Shown one piece after another: positions 32,949-46,000 of a stretch of DNA of 64,000 bases. The position numbers and the translations under genes were made by a program. Positions within the stretch are counted from its first letter, which is position 1, and every line of letters begins with the position of its first letter. The notes beneath the pieces are model-generated. The model searched no databases. It saw nothing but the letters and a program-made list of their open reading frames with translations, and was not told the DNA's origin. Origin of the DNA: Enoplolaimus lenunculus (taxonomy: Eukaryota > Nematoda > Enoplea > Enoplida > Thoracostomopsidae); the NCBI GenBank assembly GCA_030248215.1, contig JASANG010000536.1, positions 1-64,000 on the forward strand, written 5' to 3'.

Positions 32949-33330
32949 ACAAATACTCATTGGTCCTCGCAATATTTACGTACAAAACAACACACAATAT
33001 GTAAACATATGTTTTAGAACGGTTATACCCTATTAATGGTACAAACTTTTACAAATTTGGAATAATAAATGACTTATCTTTCATCAGTCGTAGTGAATTT
33101 TGAGTGGAACTGCAAAAATTGACTAAAATAACAGTTCGAACAACGAGAGACAAAACACAAAATTTCTGCCACAAGAAATCTATTTTGTTCATAATCTGTA
33201 TTGATATGGCTGAAATATTCGCTATTTGTAATTTGAGTGTCGTTCCAGATAACTTTTATACCGCAAATGTTAAATTTCGAATACGTTCAGGAGTAAACAT
33301 TTTGGATTCTAAGTTAAGCCGCGATAACCT

Positions 33331-33489
33331 GTGTATAGATCAGGGGTGGACTGATTCCTCCCGGAACAGCAGTAATGCAAGCTTAACTTTTAGGCAAATT
33401 CTTTTGCATAGTCTTAGGTTTATCCTTACGCTTAGGCTAAGACTTAGGGATGTGCTTATACTGGTGTTTCTGCCCTGTTCTATACTTAC
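33331..33489 (+). repeat. MITE, TTAGGC-core family
   Basis: The left end GTGTATAGATCAGGGGTGG and the right end CTGCCCTGTTCTATACTTA are inverted repeats of each other. The core has CTTAGGTTTATCCTTACGCTTAGGCTAAG-like words. A 165-codon plus frame (33,104-33,601) runs across it and is treated as chance. Confidence 0.7.
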
Positions 33490-34180
33490 GCAGCAGTGCC
33501 ATTCAGAGAGGGACCTTCGTAGAAATCTTGCAGCGGACGTGGCAGGATTCGACTCCACCATACAAAGTTTTTGTTACAACGGATCTGCCTGTATATCATA
33601 ATTTTGGTGCTAAAGGATAACTTTAATTATCAAAGATACTTTGCTGACGTGAAACTTGAATGATTCGCATCAGTCAACCAGTCAGAATCGATACATATGA
33701 GCGCATTCAAATGACGGCATATCCTAAATTACACGTCACTAAAAACTTAATATCAATAAAATGAGAACTTGCGTGACTTTTGTGTAAATTCAGATTCAAA
33801 AACATCGCCTGAAACCGGTTGATGCTCGAATAAATTAACTTTGAGATTGAAAATCGGTTTGTACTGCAGGATTTTACTTTCGATGCTAAAAACCACAATA
33901 CCGCAGCAACCAATTGGAGCTTTAAATTATTCGAGGTCAGCTTAAAGACTTGTATGTTTTTGACTTTAAAGTCAGCCAGCGTCTTCTTTACAAGCCGGTT
34001 ACAGCTAAAATAGTCTGTAGTTGTCAGCTACGCCCACCTGCTGCCTAAAAGCGACGAACAAGGATTTTTACAAAATGTTTCAAGAGAAAAAGTTTATTTG
34101 GATCAAAAGCATAAATGAAATTTACATTTAGACTGCTTGCAACAATTTTAGTGCAACCAAATAAGTAAATCAACTGCATT

Positions 34181-34785
34181 TTATTTCATTTTGATCTTCT
34201 TTGATTGGGTCAAGTGATCCATTGTAAACGATGTACTTTGTTCAACGCTGTTTGCCTTTTCAATGCGAATCATCTCTGTTAAATCATTGTAACAATCGAC
34301 TTGAAATGTTGTCGCAAACAACAAATCGGGCTGATCTTTCAATTGTTTCAAGTGTTTCGGCGGCTGCGACTTACAACCGTTTGTGTTGGATTGCAACAAG
34401 CGACAAAAGTCAATAATTGCAATGACGCCCCGATGCCGAAATATAAACACAAATCCGGCCACTTAAATGTGTCTCAGAATGAATGTTTTTATACTTAAAA
34501 TCTTCAACACAGTTTTCTATATTCAAACGCTTAATAAATTAGTTGTATCGCGATTATGATAAAGTGTACTTGAATGCGTTGTGCTTAGTTTCATTTGGCC
34601 ATCAGTAAAATTTGACATGAATTAATTTTGTTAAACTGTGACACAGGACATATTTGCGCTCCCGAAATTTCTAATAAAACGAGTAAAGAAGACACATTTA
34701 CAGTTGTGAAGAAACCTCCTGGATTCTGCAGGTCAAAACATTTTCGCTCGGACGTGAATCGTTTGCGTATTTCTTTCGCAACCAT
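34181..34785 (-). CDS. Probable small two-exon gene, unknown product
   Basis: Exon 1 runs from an ATG at 34,785 to a donor (ACAACT|GTAAATG) at 34,702 and encodes MVAKEIRKRFTSERKCFDLQ followed by NPGGFFTT. Exon 2 starts at 34,363 or 34,369 after GTAAG or TCGCAG. It reads PPKHLKQLKDQPDLLFATTF, then QVDCYNDLTEMIRIEKANSV, and ends MDHLTQSKKIKMK. Both borders are phase 0. AATAAA (opposite 34,180-34,185) overlaps the stop codon, an economical 3' end. The protein of about 90 residues is hydrophilic with basic ends; no family recognised. Upstream exons are possible. Confidence 0.4.
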
Positions 34786-35051
34786 TACAGAAAGTTGACT
34801 AATTACTACTGGCTAAACATTCTGTTCAGCCACCGCCGTAGAGTGAGGCCCACAACCGAGATTTTAGGCAATCAATTAAGTGAAGAAACAAAAAATGTTT
34901 ACCATTTGGCTGGGTTTTTATTTTTAGTGAAATTTTTATTAAAAAAATGAGAATCGAAATGAAGTTCATGTTTGCAACAGTTTTGCTGGTTTGTCGTATG
35001 TATTTAACGGGATATGACACAACTCTAGATTAAGTCCCAGAATAAAACTGG

Positions 35052-35203
35052 CCAATGTATACAACATGGCTGTAACAGTAGTATACCTAAGCCTAAGCCT
35101 AAGCGTAACAATGAGCTTCTATTACCCAAGCTTAAGCCGAACTGAAAATAATTTGCGTAAAGATTAAACAGGATTTCGGTCCACTCCTGATATTTACATG
35201 GAC
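35052..35203 (-). repeat. MITE, TTAGGC-core family
   Basis: It begins CCAATGTATACAACATGG and ends CTGATATTTACATGGACC, with CTAAGCCTAAGCCTAAGCG inside and AAGCTTAAGCC further on. It is a complete copy in minus orientation. Confidence 0.75.
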
Positions 35204-36749
35204 CACTAAACTCAAAAACAGGTTAACTATAATTTGAAATACGCTTCAATAAAACCAAGTACATATGTACCTAAACACGTGTATTACAAAATGGCCGACA
35301 TAGCGCTTCCGGAACCAAGATGAAACCAGGTTTGTCAGAACCATATTGGGAGGCAAACAGTAGACCTTCACAGGTGAAATATTGCGGAACTGTAAACATT
35401 TGTAAATTTGGACACATTTGGATGATCTTAAACGAGAGTGTGCAACTGGCTGGGCGCTGCATGGTACAAAATGTACCAGCACGCGTTGCGTTTTCGCCTT
35501 ACCCCCCTTGCTTAGGAGGGTTCTTTTCAGCTTTAATGCACACTATATTCCTTGACCATTTAAGGATATAACCATGTATGAACATATGGGAATGCAACCT
35601 ATTTATAATGTTTACTGAAAATTTTGACCCACACCTCCAAGTCTAGGGTGGGGGGTAAGTACAAATGAAACGCGTGTTTGTTACATTTTTGTACACAGAA
35701 TGTACCCTGTTGCATACTCTTGGTGAAGTATGCATCATCCACTCTTGGAGTTACCAACTGACATTTTAACAAATGAAACATGATTTGTTTCATTGTTTTA
35801 TAAAAACGGTTGCATTCAAGCCAGTAAGAATGGCACTATCCTTTTAATGTTGCCCTGCGTCGTTCGGTTACGTCCGTCACCGTATCACAAGCCACGTCTA
35901 TTGACACATGGCACAGAATATCAATTTTAAAAGAAATATTTTTTGATGTCCGGCCCGACAGATTAATTGCAACTGCAGATCCGCCAATTTCGCCGATTGC
36001 TTGTTTCAGAACTTATTCTATCAACCGGTGCTTTAAGAATACATTCGCAGGTCCTGGGACTAAATCATCATTGTCTTAGCTTTCATGACTTCTGGTGTAA
36101 TTTATCATATCTGAATACATAATAAAAATACAGTAAACCAGGCAGAGCTCATGATATCCCGAAATGTCATTTGATTGGTAGGATTTATTCAGTTTACATT
36201 CAATGAAAATCTGCGTTTCCAGATCTCAAATTTCATTGGTCGACACCACTGCATCTTAAATTGCAGTCTCAATTCTGCTGAACAAATTAAACCCGTTTTC
36301 AAAGCCGTTTAATACTTGAATATCGAGTATTTATTGCTCTGTAAATATAATATTAATGTATTGTTCAGTAAAATAACCCAATACTCCGTATTGATGTATT
36401 AATTGTTCCATTTCAAACCAGCGATATTTAATGGATTTTAAAATACGGTTTTCGGGAACGCAAATACAGCAGAATTTTCGTATAATTTTCCTAATTTACT
36501 TTAAGATGAAGCTCTTTTCTAATAATAATAAATGGGTTTCCGATTTTTGTGATTGGTCCTTAATACAAACCATAAATAAGTTGGCGATAGGCGTAGAATT
36601 ACAAAACAAAATCATATCCGGTTGATTTAAGCAGGCGTTACATTATAATGTATTGTGACTTTATGTTGTGAAGGTTTTCGTAGATACTTGGCTGACAAGT
36701 AATAACCACCAAATCGCTAACTTGTTTGACAGAATCTGAGTGAACATCA

Positions 36750-37223
36750 GAGCCGTATTCTCAAATGTGTGCATCACTTATCACCAGTTGTTGATAGGTC
36801 TTGTAACTTTTGAACCAGAGTATGGTGAGATTCAAAATATCGCACATTTTCACACTTGAGGCGTTTTACCTGTGTGCCAATCTTGAGATGTGCCATTGTA
36901 GGAGATTGTCAGTGTGCAAACTTATCGCTAATTAGCGATAAATGGCATACACTGCAAATTCCAATGAGTTGATCAATCAATTCAGCTAGCGAGTTGGTTA
37001 TTTCTGAATTAATATCAGTAAACATTAACGCACTCTGAGTTTAGTTGATTCACACTCTGAGTTGAGCTGACTCTGAGGGTGTTGATTCACTGACTCAGAA
37101 TGAATTGAATCAACTCAAATTTCTGAGTTCTGAAAGTCCTACCTCAGACTGGTTGATTCAACTCATTCTGAGTTAAAATCAACTCACTGAAATTTACAGT
37201 GTAACCATTTGAGAATATGGCTC
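36750..37223. mobile_element. MITE (GAGCCGTATTCTCAAATG) with nested insertion
   Basis: The ends GAGCCGTATTCTCAAATG and CATTTGAGAATATGGCTC are inverted repeats. A second element sits inside at 36,950-37,201. Without it the outer element is about 222 bases. A related intact copy lies at 57,312-57,492. Confidence 0.75.
36950..37201. mobile_element. TA-flanked (Tc1/mariner-like) MITE, nested
   Basis: The ends CACTGCAAATTCCAATGAG and the inverse of AACTCACTGAAATTTACAGTG match. TA dinucleotides flank both sides (36,948-36,949 and 37,202-37,203). The interior is built from GAGTTGATTCA/ACTCAGA words in both directions. A related left end occurs near 27,216 (TATACACTGAAAATTCC). No transposase is encoded. 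Confidence 0.7.
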
Positions 37224-40200
37224 CAGAATGTAATTTTTCGCCAATTTGCACAAACCGCTACAGTTTTGAATCTATTAAGATGTGGCCAGTGCAAGTAATC
37301 TTAAGAAAATTAACGTTTTCACAGGCGATTATGCCAGTTTCGTCGCGTTGTGTTTTCGACGATGCTGCCCAGTGAATTTTAATCGTTTGAGACGATCATT
37401 TCTCGAATTTTGCTACAAAATTGAGGTCTTTTTCGTTATACTTAAAACAACATTGAAATTTCTCAAAAAACTCTGATTTTGAAATTATTAATTATATTTG
37501 AGTTTTCTCCCATGATTATTTTATGCTTAAACTTAAATTTCTATAAAAATTTCTTTTGGTTTCCTAATTCTTTTTGGATCTGGACCATTTTGAAAGCCAC
37601 CATTTGGTTTTTTCGCACTGTGGCTAACGAAATAGAATTTATAAACGAAAATGTTTCGTTAACATAGAAATCAATTGTTAACCATGGAACATTCAAACCA
37701 AAATGAAAGAACGGCGGAAAACCGTTTTGTTTGAGTGGAAAAATTACTGCTTTGACTTTTGTCTGTTCATCTGGAACGACAGCCGTAAAGTTGGAAATGA
37801 CGTCAAATCAACATTGGACAAAATATGTTTCAAGTTGCCCCAGTTTCAACATAAACCACGCATGAAATCCCAAACATGTGTTATTAATATTTGTGCCGAA
37901 CAGAATTTAGTTTTCCAACTGACTTACAATCGTTTGTTTCCCTGTTGTGAAGAGGAACGGACTTGAAACAATTGGAGCCGGATTAGTAAGGGTGCGTGTG
38001 TGTTGTACCTACATTAACTGAGGGTTATTGTATACATTGAGCCTAAGATTTGGCGAAAATGTGAGGGAAAGAGTACGACTTCCCAAATTTAATTATGTCA
38101 TCAAAAAATCAAAATGTCCCTGACTGACTGTCAACTCAGAAGCTGGGAAGGTTAACGGAAAAAGGTTTTTGACTTTGGAAGTCACTCGTGTTTCAGTTCA
38201 AAAGTTTCACATCGAACCACTGCGTGGCGACAAGCATTTGAGAATATATTCCGACAAATTCTGCTGGCTTTCTGCAATGCAGCCACGTGAAGGCATTTCG
38301 CCTGTTGCGTTGCTTGTAAAAATCTTTAATATACAAATGTAATGCAGTGTTTAAGGGGATGAATCAATTGCAATATCTCGTGTAAAACCACATTTCAAAC
38401 AAATGTGTGGATCGAGACAATTTTTCGACTTCTGCAGTCCAGAAAGTCACTTCAAATGCCTAGAAACATGGCTTTTGTCGCTCTTCCATAAGTTTCGTCA
38501 AACTATAAACCTTCATTAATCCTGTGTGCGACTTTGTGTCTGCAAATGTTAAGAACCGACACATTTCAAAATTGGCAAAAATGTTTAAGATGAACTTTTC
38601 ATAATATTTCGTCTTCAACGGAAAAAACTTAACAAAATAACCGAAACACAAAATGATTTCTGATTCAAACCAAAATTAGAAATTTACGTAATTTGGGAGA
38701 CTTTTGCATCCTGGCTTCTGTTATTGAATATCCTGGAAATGTCACTGGAAATGTCCGGACAGGAATACGGATAAAATATTCTACGAAGCATTTAACTGTT
38801 TTACTCCGAACTCATAATCTTTTCTGTTTGTGGGGTTGGGGCATCGCGTTTTTGGCTTTTAAATACCTGCAGCCTTACGTTGAGTGACTCAAAACAAGCG
38901 TCTTTGATGCAACAGTTTTTAATTTCGCAGTACAACTCGCATAAAATCTCAAGAATTAACGGCTTAATATTAAAAATCTGTCAGATGCCTGTGTTCGATT
39001 CAATTGTATATAACACAATATATACGTGACTGTAGATATGTAAATAAAAAAGCAGAGAAAAATAGTTATTTCTAATGGGAAAATATACGCATGAAAAGTT
39101 TAGTTTTACAGGCTTAACAGGATATTGCTGGCCAAATATTAAGCAACTGTACAAGGTAACTGTGTCCAATTTGGCCTAAATATTCCACAGATTATCAAAA
39201 GACAAGGATTACGAGGCCTATTTTTAATCATTTCAACAACAGCTACAGAGTTTACAAAAACCAAAATTATTCTTGAAATAGTTTGTGTGCGATGGGAACC
39301 TAAAGCCGAACACAAGAGAAATATACAGGAGATGGAGGGTAATGAAATATATTTATCCGCACTTTATCCAGTGACATGCAATCAAATATCCGTTGGAACG
39401 ACTTGATGGATATTATAATTTTTTGATCAAAGATATTTCTGGTTTGCAAAACAATTTTTCATATAAAACATTACAAACCCGTGTGAAATGAACTTCAGCC
39501 GACGCCCATTTGGCGAAAAAGCTAAAATCTTTGCTTTAAATCCAAATTTAAGAATTAACCGAAAACAAGAATTAAGAGCGAATTTGTATTTTTGCTGTTG
39601 TAAATGTGTTTTGGATTTATGCTTATAATTTGTCATTCATTTAATCTTTTATAAATATCTTCTTATTGTTAATCCGTTTGATCTCCTCTTCTTCTTCTCG
39701 TTGTTGTTTCTGTATTTATGCTTTTGGCGATGAAGCTTCAGAAAGACTGAGAGTGCGCAGAAACTGCAAGTAATGTTTCTTTTGCATCCAGTGATGAATT
39801 CAAGGATTATTGGTCATATATTTATATATGGTTGAAACGCTTGAATTTGTGCTAAATTTATTCTTAAGATTTACTTTTACTGTTTGTGTATTGTTGGTTC
39901 ATGGCTTAATCGCCTCAAAACAAGTTAATTTGCAGCAACTTTTGCTTTAAGTGCGGGGTAAAAATTAGTGATTCTTTAACAGAAAAATTTAACAAAAGAC
40001 AAACACAATGTGTTTAACCTTATTACCCTGATGTCTGACGGAGGTCTGCATTTGACTCAGGCGCCTGCAGAAAAATCCTTTCTAATTGTCGAGCAATTTT
40101 TGAAATTTGAATTTTGTCGTTTTCTCAAAAACGTTTAAAGCGCAAAAGCGTATCTTTTGACAACAGCGCGAAAAATTCCTTAAAATTACCATATTTTACA

Positions 40201-41289
40201 TAATTTTGACTGAGAAATTTGGTCTCGCGTCGATCTCCGGTTCCAGCTTCGACTAAAACTCGTTGATAGTCGGCAACGGTGTTTTTTTCCTCCGGATGCT
40301 TCATTCCAGTTGCTTCGTAATGAAGTTTAGAGTGATGTTTAGCAAATTCACACGACTATTTGTTACTAATATCATTATCCTGGAAAAGTATAAACTTAAG
40401 TGGGTCGATGTGGGTGCGGGTAAAGCATTTTTGTGCGGATATGCCCGCGGGTAAAAAAATGAAATTTTCGCAACTAAGGCGCGGACCGGGTAAATAAATC
40501 TGTACCCACTTTCACCTCTGCCGTAGATACTGACGTATGTAATACCAGCATTCGCAAATGAATGATTTACATCGAGTTGATTTTTTAGTTTCTGAGCGAA
40601 ATTTTCAAATTAAACTTTTTACAACCGCGAGTTTCAATAGGATTTCTTTCATAATAACGCGTCGGGTTATAATCGTAAATACTCGGGCATACTGCAACCG
40701 TTTTTATGGGATATTACACAATGCCCATTGCTAATCCCCATACCGACAGAGGGATTCCGGGAAGGCTGAATGACAGAGGTTTTGTTTCAACTGTTGCTCC
40801 TTTCAACATGAGAAGATCCAATACAAATGAGCGGAACCGGATCAAAGGACTGTCTTAACAACAAATGGCTTCGCAATCAGATTTTGCATTAAATGTTCCT
40901 GTGTTGTATATTTTGTGTCATAAACTGTAATCCAAGCTTGTGAAACAGATTCTGACGCTGATATCAGGTGTGAATATTGACAGCAACTTTTGTGACGCAA
41001 TGCAACAGTGAATAAACAGCGCCGGCAATAATCCTTATTGGGACTGCGTTAACCGACATGTGGCGGAATTTAAACTGATGAGAGCTGGAGTTAACCCAGT
41101 TATGCACAAAATGGATTGCAAATCAGATGTTGGCCATTTCTTAGGTTAATCAACTATAAAATTAACTGAGTAATGGCCTCAGACGTCGTGTGTATTGTGT
41201 GAAAATTTCAGTCAGTGGATACAATGGTTTACATGATATGTGCTAATGAGTCCACAAAATTTGCTTATGACGCTACAAGTGACGTTGAT
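37224..41289. other. Intergenic, no firm gene
   Basis: Several 60-90-codon frames occur, the best at 37,703-37,966 (plus, ATG start, cysteines near the end) and 38,460-38,651 (minus). None has a recognised domain or a consistent exon pair. Bases 39,680-39,715 are a CTTCTT-rich microsatellite. This may include upstream introns or regulatory DNA of the homeobox gene. Confidence 0.3.
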
Positions 41290-41702
41290 ACTGTAATAAC
41301 CCGAATCAGAAAGACGCACTCGTGTTTATTTTGCCTCTACAGGCAAAGGCCTGGTTACTCGGTTACGGTCTGTTATTCAATTTTAATTCCCTTCATAGTT
41401 GGTCCAAACCGCCCTTCTTTTTATATTCTTTCCCTTGGACGGAACTGATTGGCTCCAAAGCATTTTTGTTGATTGCCATGTTTTTTTAATTTTTTTCTGG
41501 ATTTAAAAACTGCATGCGGTTTGCCTGCATGTCAGGTAAATGCGTAGTTGAATAATCTTCGCCATTATTCTTCCAGGGTCATTTTGTGGACTCTAATTAA
41601 AACCTATGGACTCTGTTCACTAACGGACTCTGGTTAGCGATAGGTACACCCTGCTATTGATTTGGACCTAAAATGGGCCCTTCTTATTCGGGTTACTACA
41701 GC
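41290..41702. mobile_element. MITE, GTAGTAACCCGAATAAGA family
   Basis: The left end ACTGTAATAACCCGAATCAG and the inverse of the right end GCTGTAGTAACCCGAATAAG match over about 30 bases. It is related to 57,840-58,276. Short frames inside are not genes. Confidence 0.6.
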
Positions 41703-43092
41703 AGACGGAGTTGGTTTTAATGGCTACAATTTTGTTAATAAAGTTGGTTTCAACTGAAATGATAATTGTTAATGCGCTTTAGCACCGATTAAAGAAGATT
41801 AATTTTTGAATCAAAACACAGCTTTCGTCTTTAAGCCATTGAACAATTTGTTTAAATACTCAAAAATTCGGTTTATATTCTTTGTTTTATATCTGGCTGG
41901 ACGCTTCTGTAATTCTGCAAAAACAACAAGTCATTGTTTTAACTTCAAACAAAAGTTTCATCTTCTTAAGTATTACATAAGCTTTCCACGGAAATAACCA
42001 CCAGTTCATTTCGGGAGGGCATCTGAGAAGAAGAGCCAAGACAAGTTTTGGGCCTGTGAATACTCGACTGCAGTTTTCAAATCCTGCGAATGCGAGTTTT
42101 TTCAAATTTCTTTAGAAATTTTGATACGAGATATTCAGCCTATCATCACTTGAACACATGCATCCCTGATGCTTTTACACAACATCTTTAATCTGACCAC
42201 AGTTCAAAGTATTTCTTCTATAAATTGTTGTTGTTATTTTGATTTTTGTTAAAATACCAAACTTTAAAGTTGTCTCATTTTTTACAAAAATTTGCAATCA
42301 AAATGTTTAATCTGCAGCCAAATTTGTTGTGCAAAAGCGTCTAAATTTAGCAAAATTGACGCGAAACTAAAATGCAACAGCGATTGCAGTGTCATCCGAG
42401 TAACATTTTTAGACAAAATCTCTCGCAAATCCATTCTTTCTTCAAAGTTTGTTTCTCTATTTTTACGGCATTTAAGTAATTGATTTAGCATTTTTCACAA
42501 CTGAAAATATTGAAAACGCGCAAAACTGTGGTTGGATTACACATTAATATCAAATATATTGGTTGAGTTGCATATACACATGACTTAAATTTGACTTTAA
42601 CTCAAAACTCAGAAATAACAGAACCATTGGCCTCACCGGTGTTCCTAATCAGGATTTGGTGAAATTAATATTCACAGTTGAAAGATTTGACAAAAATTCG
42701 AATCAAAAAACTTCCAGAGAAATGCAAATTTTAATGGCTCTTTTGTAGAAATTTCCTCTTCCAAAAATATCCAAATTCTAATTTTTCAGCGACTCAAAAT
42801 GACAAAAGTTCAAAATTTCTTTAATTCAAATGTTAACTCTTTCAACTCCTGGTGGCTCCGATTGGGATGTTTTGAAGACACTGTCAACTCAATGGTTGTG
42901 GTGGAACAAATAATATAAACCATCTTCTGATTGCTTCAATTATACGTATTTCAACACCCGGTTTTTAAGATTTTCTTCCCGCAAATACTCTGAATCTGAC
43001 ATTTATTGGGAGTTTTATTTTCAGGCAAACTCGCATAAATGACATTAACTGAATCCCATATTACACATATGCGTTAATATCTTACAGATCAC

Positions 43093-46000
43093 ATGATTGC
43101 AGAAATCAATAATCACCATACCAGCAGGAGTTCAGACTCTGCAAAATTTCCAGCCAATTACAACGTGGATTTATTACTTAAACTTCAGTTGGAAAACATA
43201 CAACAGAATGGACACCAATTAGAAACTGTTGGGAAACTGTATTCTTTGCCAGAACGTGAATCCCTGCGTTGGAACAGCGGCCAAGTTCCACAACATTTTG
43301 CTGCAGCATCCCTGGCACAATCAGAATGCTCTCAATTGACTACCAAACCTGGTTACAGTAGCCATCATCTGATTATTAATTCACATCCAACAACGCAAGA
43401 ACTGAATGCTTTGAGTGGAAAATGTGCATTGACAAATTTAAATTCGTCCAGAAAGCAGGAAATGAACCGTTGTGACAACGAAAAACCTGGTGGAAAAGAA
43501 CAAAATATACACAAACTGAATCAAGACATCAACAACGATTCAAAACGGATGGAACATAACTTCAATTGTAATTCAAACTCCACTGAACACAACAAAGAAA
43601 CGATAAATTTAATTAAAAATTTAGCAAAACAAACAGCGAATAAAGAAGAAACGAACAACAACGAATCAGCAAAAAATACAAAAGAATGCGACGCAGTCCA
43701 GGCAATAATTCCAGACTCGCATCGGAAGTTGAGTCCAGTCAAAATTCACACAAAGTTGACCCCAGAAATCACCAATTCAATAGGCGAAATTATGAATGAA
43801 GCAACCAACTTCAGCATAAAATCATCGAAACTTTTTCGAAACAAATCTGTTGAAAGCATTTATCGTACACTTGAGCACCAACAACAACCACAACAACCAC
43901 AACCACAACAACCATTGTCGTTGTTCACCAGTTTGCCCAGCAATGTTGCCACTGAATTAACTCGAGCGATCCTTCCTCCGTTTCCAGCTTTGTTGCCGCA
44001 TCCTTCTGCTTTGGCAAATTTAAGTGAGTTTATCAACCAAAGTTGCAAAATTCGTTGTTCTGATTTTAAATGGGATTTGAATGTTTGCTGGCGTAATTTT
44101 AATTTTTGACATTTGTGACGACTCGATCCAACCTGGCTGTAGCTGCATACAGCACATGGTACCAGTGTAAGCGATAGGTTTGCAAGCAAACGAATTTCCA
44201 GGTACGCAAATATTCACCAGCTTTGGTAAAATTTTAAAACGGAAACAGCAGATGCACCAAAGATTTTGACATTTTGAGCCCGTGTAAAGGTTAAGGGCGG
44301 AACGTTTTTTGTGGGACAGGAATAGAGTCTGCTTAAGCTTTAGACTAATTTTTTGCCTAAGCTTAGGCTTATGCTCATGTGCGTCCCCATGGGGGCATTG
44401 GCGGGCGTGCCACACCCTAAATTAAACTGGTGTGCATCCAAATAGACCCGATCTAAAAATAACCCGTCTTCAATTGCAATTGTAGGGAGGGTCCAAAAAT
44501 TATTCGGTGATCCCAAATATAATTTTCTGTAGACGCCCCTGCTTAATATGCTACTGTTTCGCCCCTGTTCCATACATTGGCAACATTTTATGTCGTCCTT
44601 GATTTATACATGGGCCTTATTATCCAACAATTGCAGCCATCTGTATTGCAAAATTAGATGATCTATAAGTGGATTACAAATAAGTATGAAGATCCAGCCG
44701 TAGAAATCATGCGGAGAAAACCTAAAGTTTGATTCAATGATTCAAATTTGATGACCTGTTGCTCACAGATGAGCACTGCTCTTTGTTTGCCTGTCTAATT
44801 TATAATTTCGGATTTCGCTAACTTGGAATTCATTGTATTTTAGTAGAAACACAAATGTAGAATACGGTTTACATTATTTACAACAATTACATATATTGGC
44901 ATGGATTTTGATTTACTAAATCATTGCATCGTCCTCATTTGCTTGTTTGACGCGTTGACGGATGTCACAAAATTATTTGGGCCTGGTTTAGCATTCAACC
45001 AAAAATTGCAACACAGTAACCCGATTTGTAATAAAATGCATTTTCCCTCAACTCCACGCATTGCAATTTGTTGATACCTTGATTCCATGCACGGCTTTGA
45101 TTGGATGATGTAATTACTATGTTGGCCTATTGGAATATAATTGGGCTGGCGCCTTGGGCTGCGACGTATATACTCAAATTATTGTTTCACTATACAAAAT
45201 GGTTTTGGTTTTGCAGATTCGCATCATACGACAACAGACATAACAACGCAAGCTCGTGATATGATTGGCCACCGCGCCCTTCTTACAGGTTCATCAACCG
45301 GATTTCAACACGGATTCCATTGGTCGCCACATGGTGTTCCAGTTCCAGCGACAGCCAATGGGATTACGGCTACTGTAAACCAATTCTCCATTTCCGAATC
45401 TATCAACGAATTACAACAAAACGGCTCTGCGGCGACTAAAATCCGCCGAACTCGAACAGCGTTCAGTCCACGACAACTTGGAGTGCTTGAAGGAGCATTC
45501 AGTGAATCTCATTATCCAGATGTCACAACTCGGGAACGGTTGGCAAGAACTACAGGGTTGCCAGAAGCCCGGATACAGGTCAGTGAACTTGCGCGGTGGT
45601 TTTTTCAACAAGTTACAAGCGTTTGAAGCTTAAAAATGTGGCCATTCCTGCGAACATTTTCCCAATCAGAAAATATTTCTTCAATTTTGATTCGAAAAAC
45701 TTTATGTTTTCAAGATTCGCAATTCTTCCGGAAGACGTCTCTTTTAACTCGCTGTATTTATCAACTTTCGGCTGCATGGCCGTTTGTCAGGTTTTGCATT
45801 TTGCACTTTCTGCAGTCTTTTTTAACTTTTTATGTTTACAAAATCCATCTCTATTTTACATGTTTAATCAATGTTACTCATGGTATCCAAACTAACCATG
45901 AAGTGTTGAAAGAACAACTCTGACAGAAATACACAAAAACGTTTCAAAAATAAATGTGTTCAGTATATTTTCTAAGCTTTAAAATACAATTACGAAATAA

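Noticed and set aside
33104-33601. 165-codon plus frame
   Set aside because: It crosses a complete MITE copy and has no domain.
37703-37966. 87-codon plus ATG frame with end-clustered cysteines
   Set aside because: Composition is plausible, but no family, splice partner or promoter is visible; not enough to call a gene.
43521-44415. Minus frames opposite homeobox exon 1
   Set aside because: Antisense shadows, including a cysteine/glycine run opposite the glutamine-rich segment.
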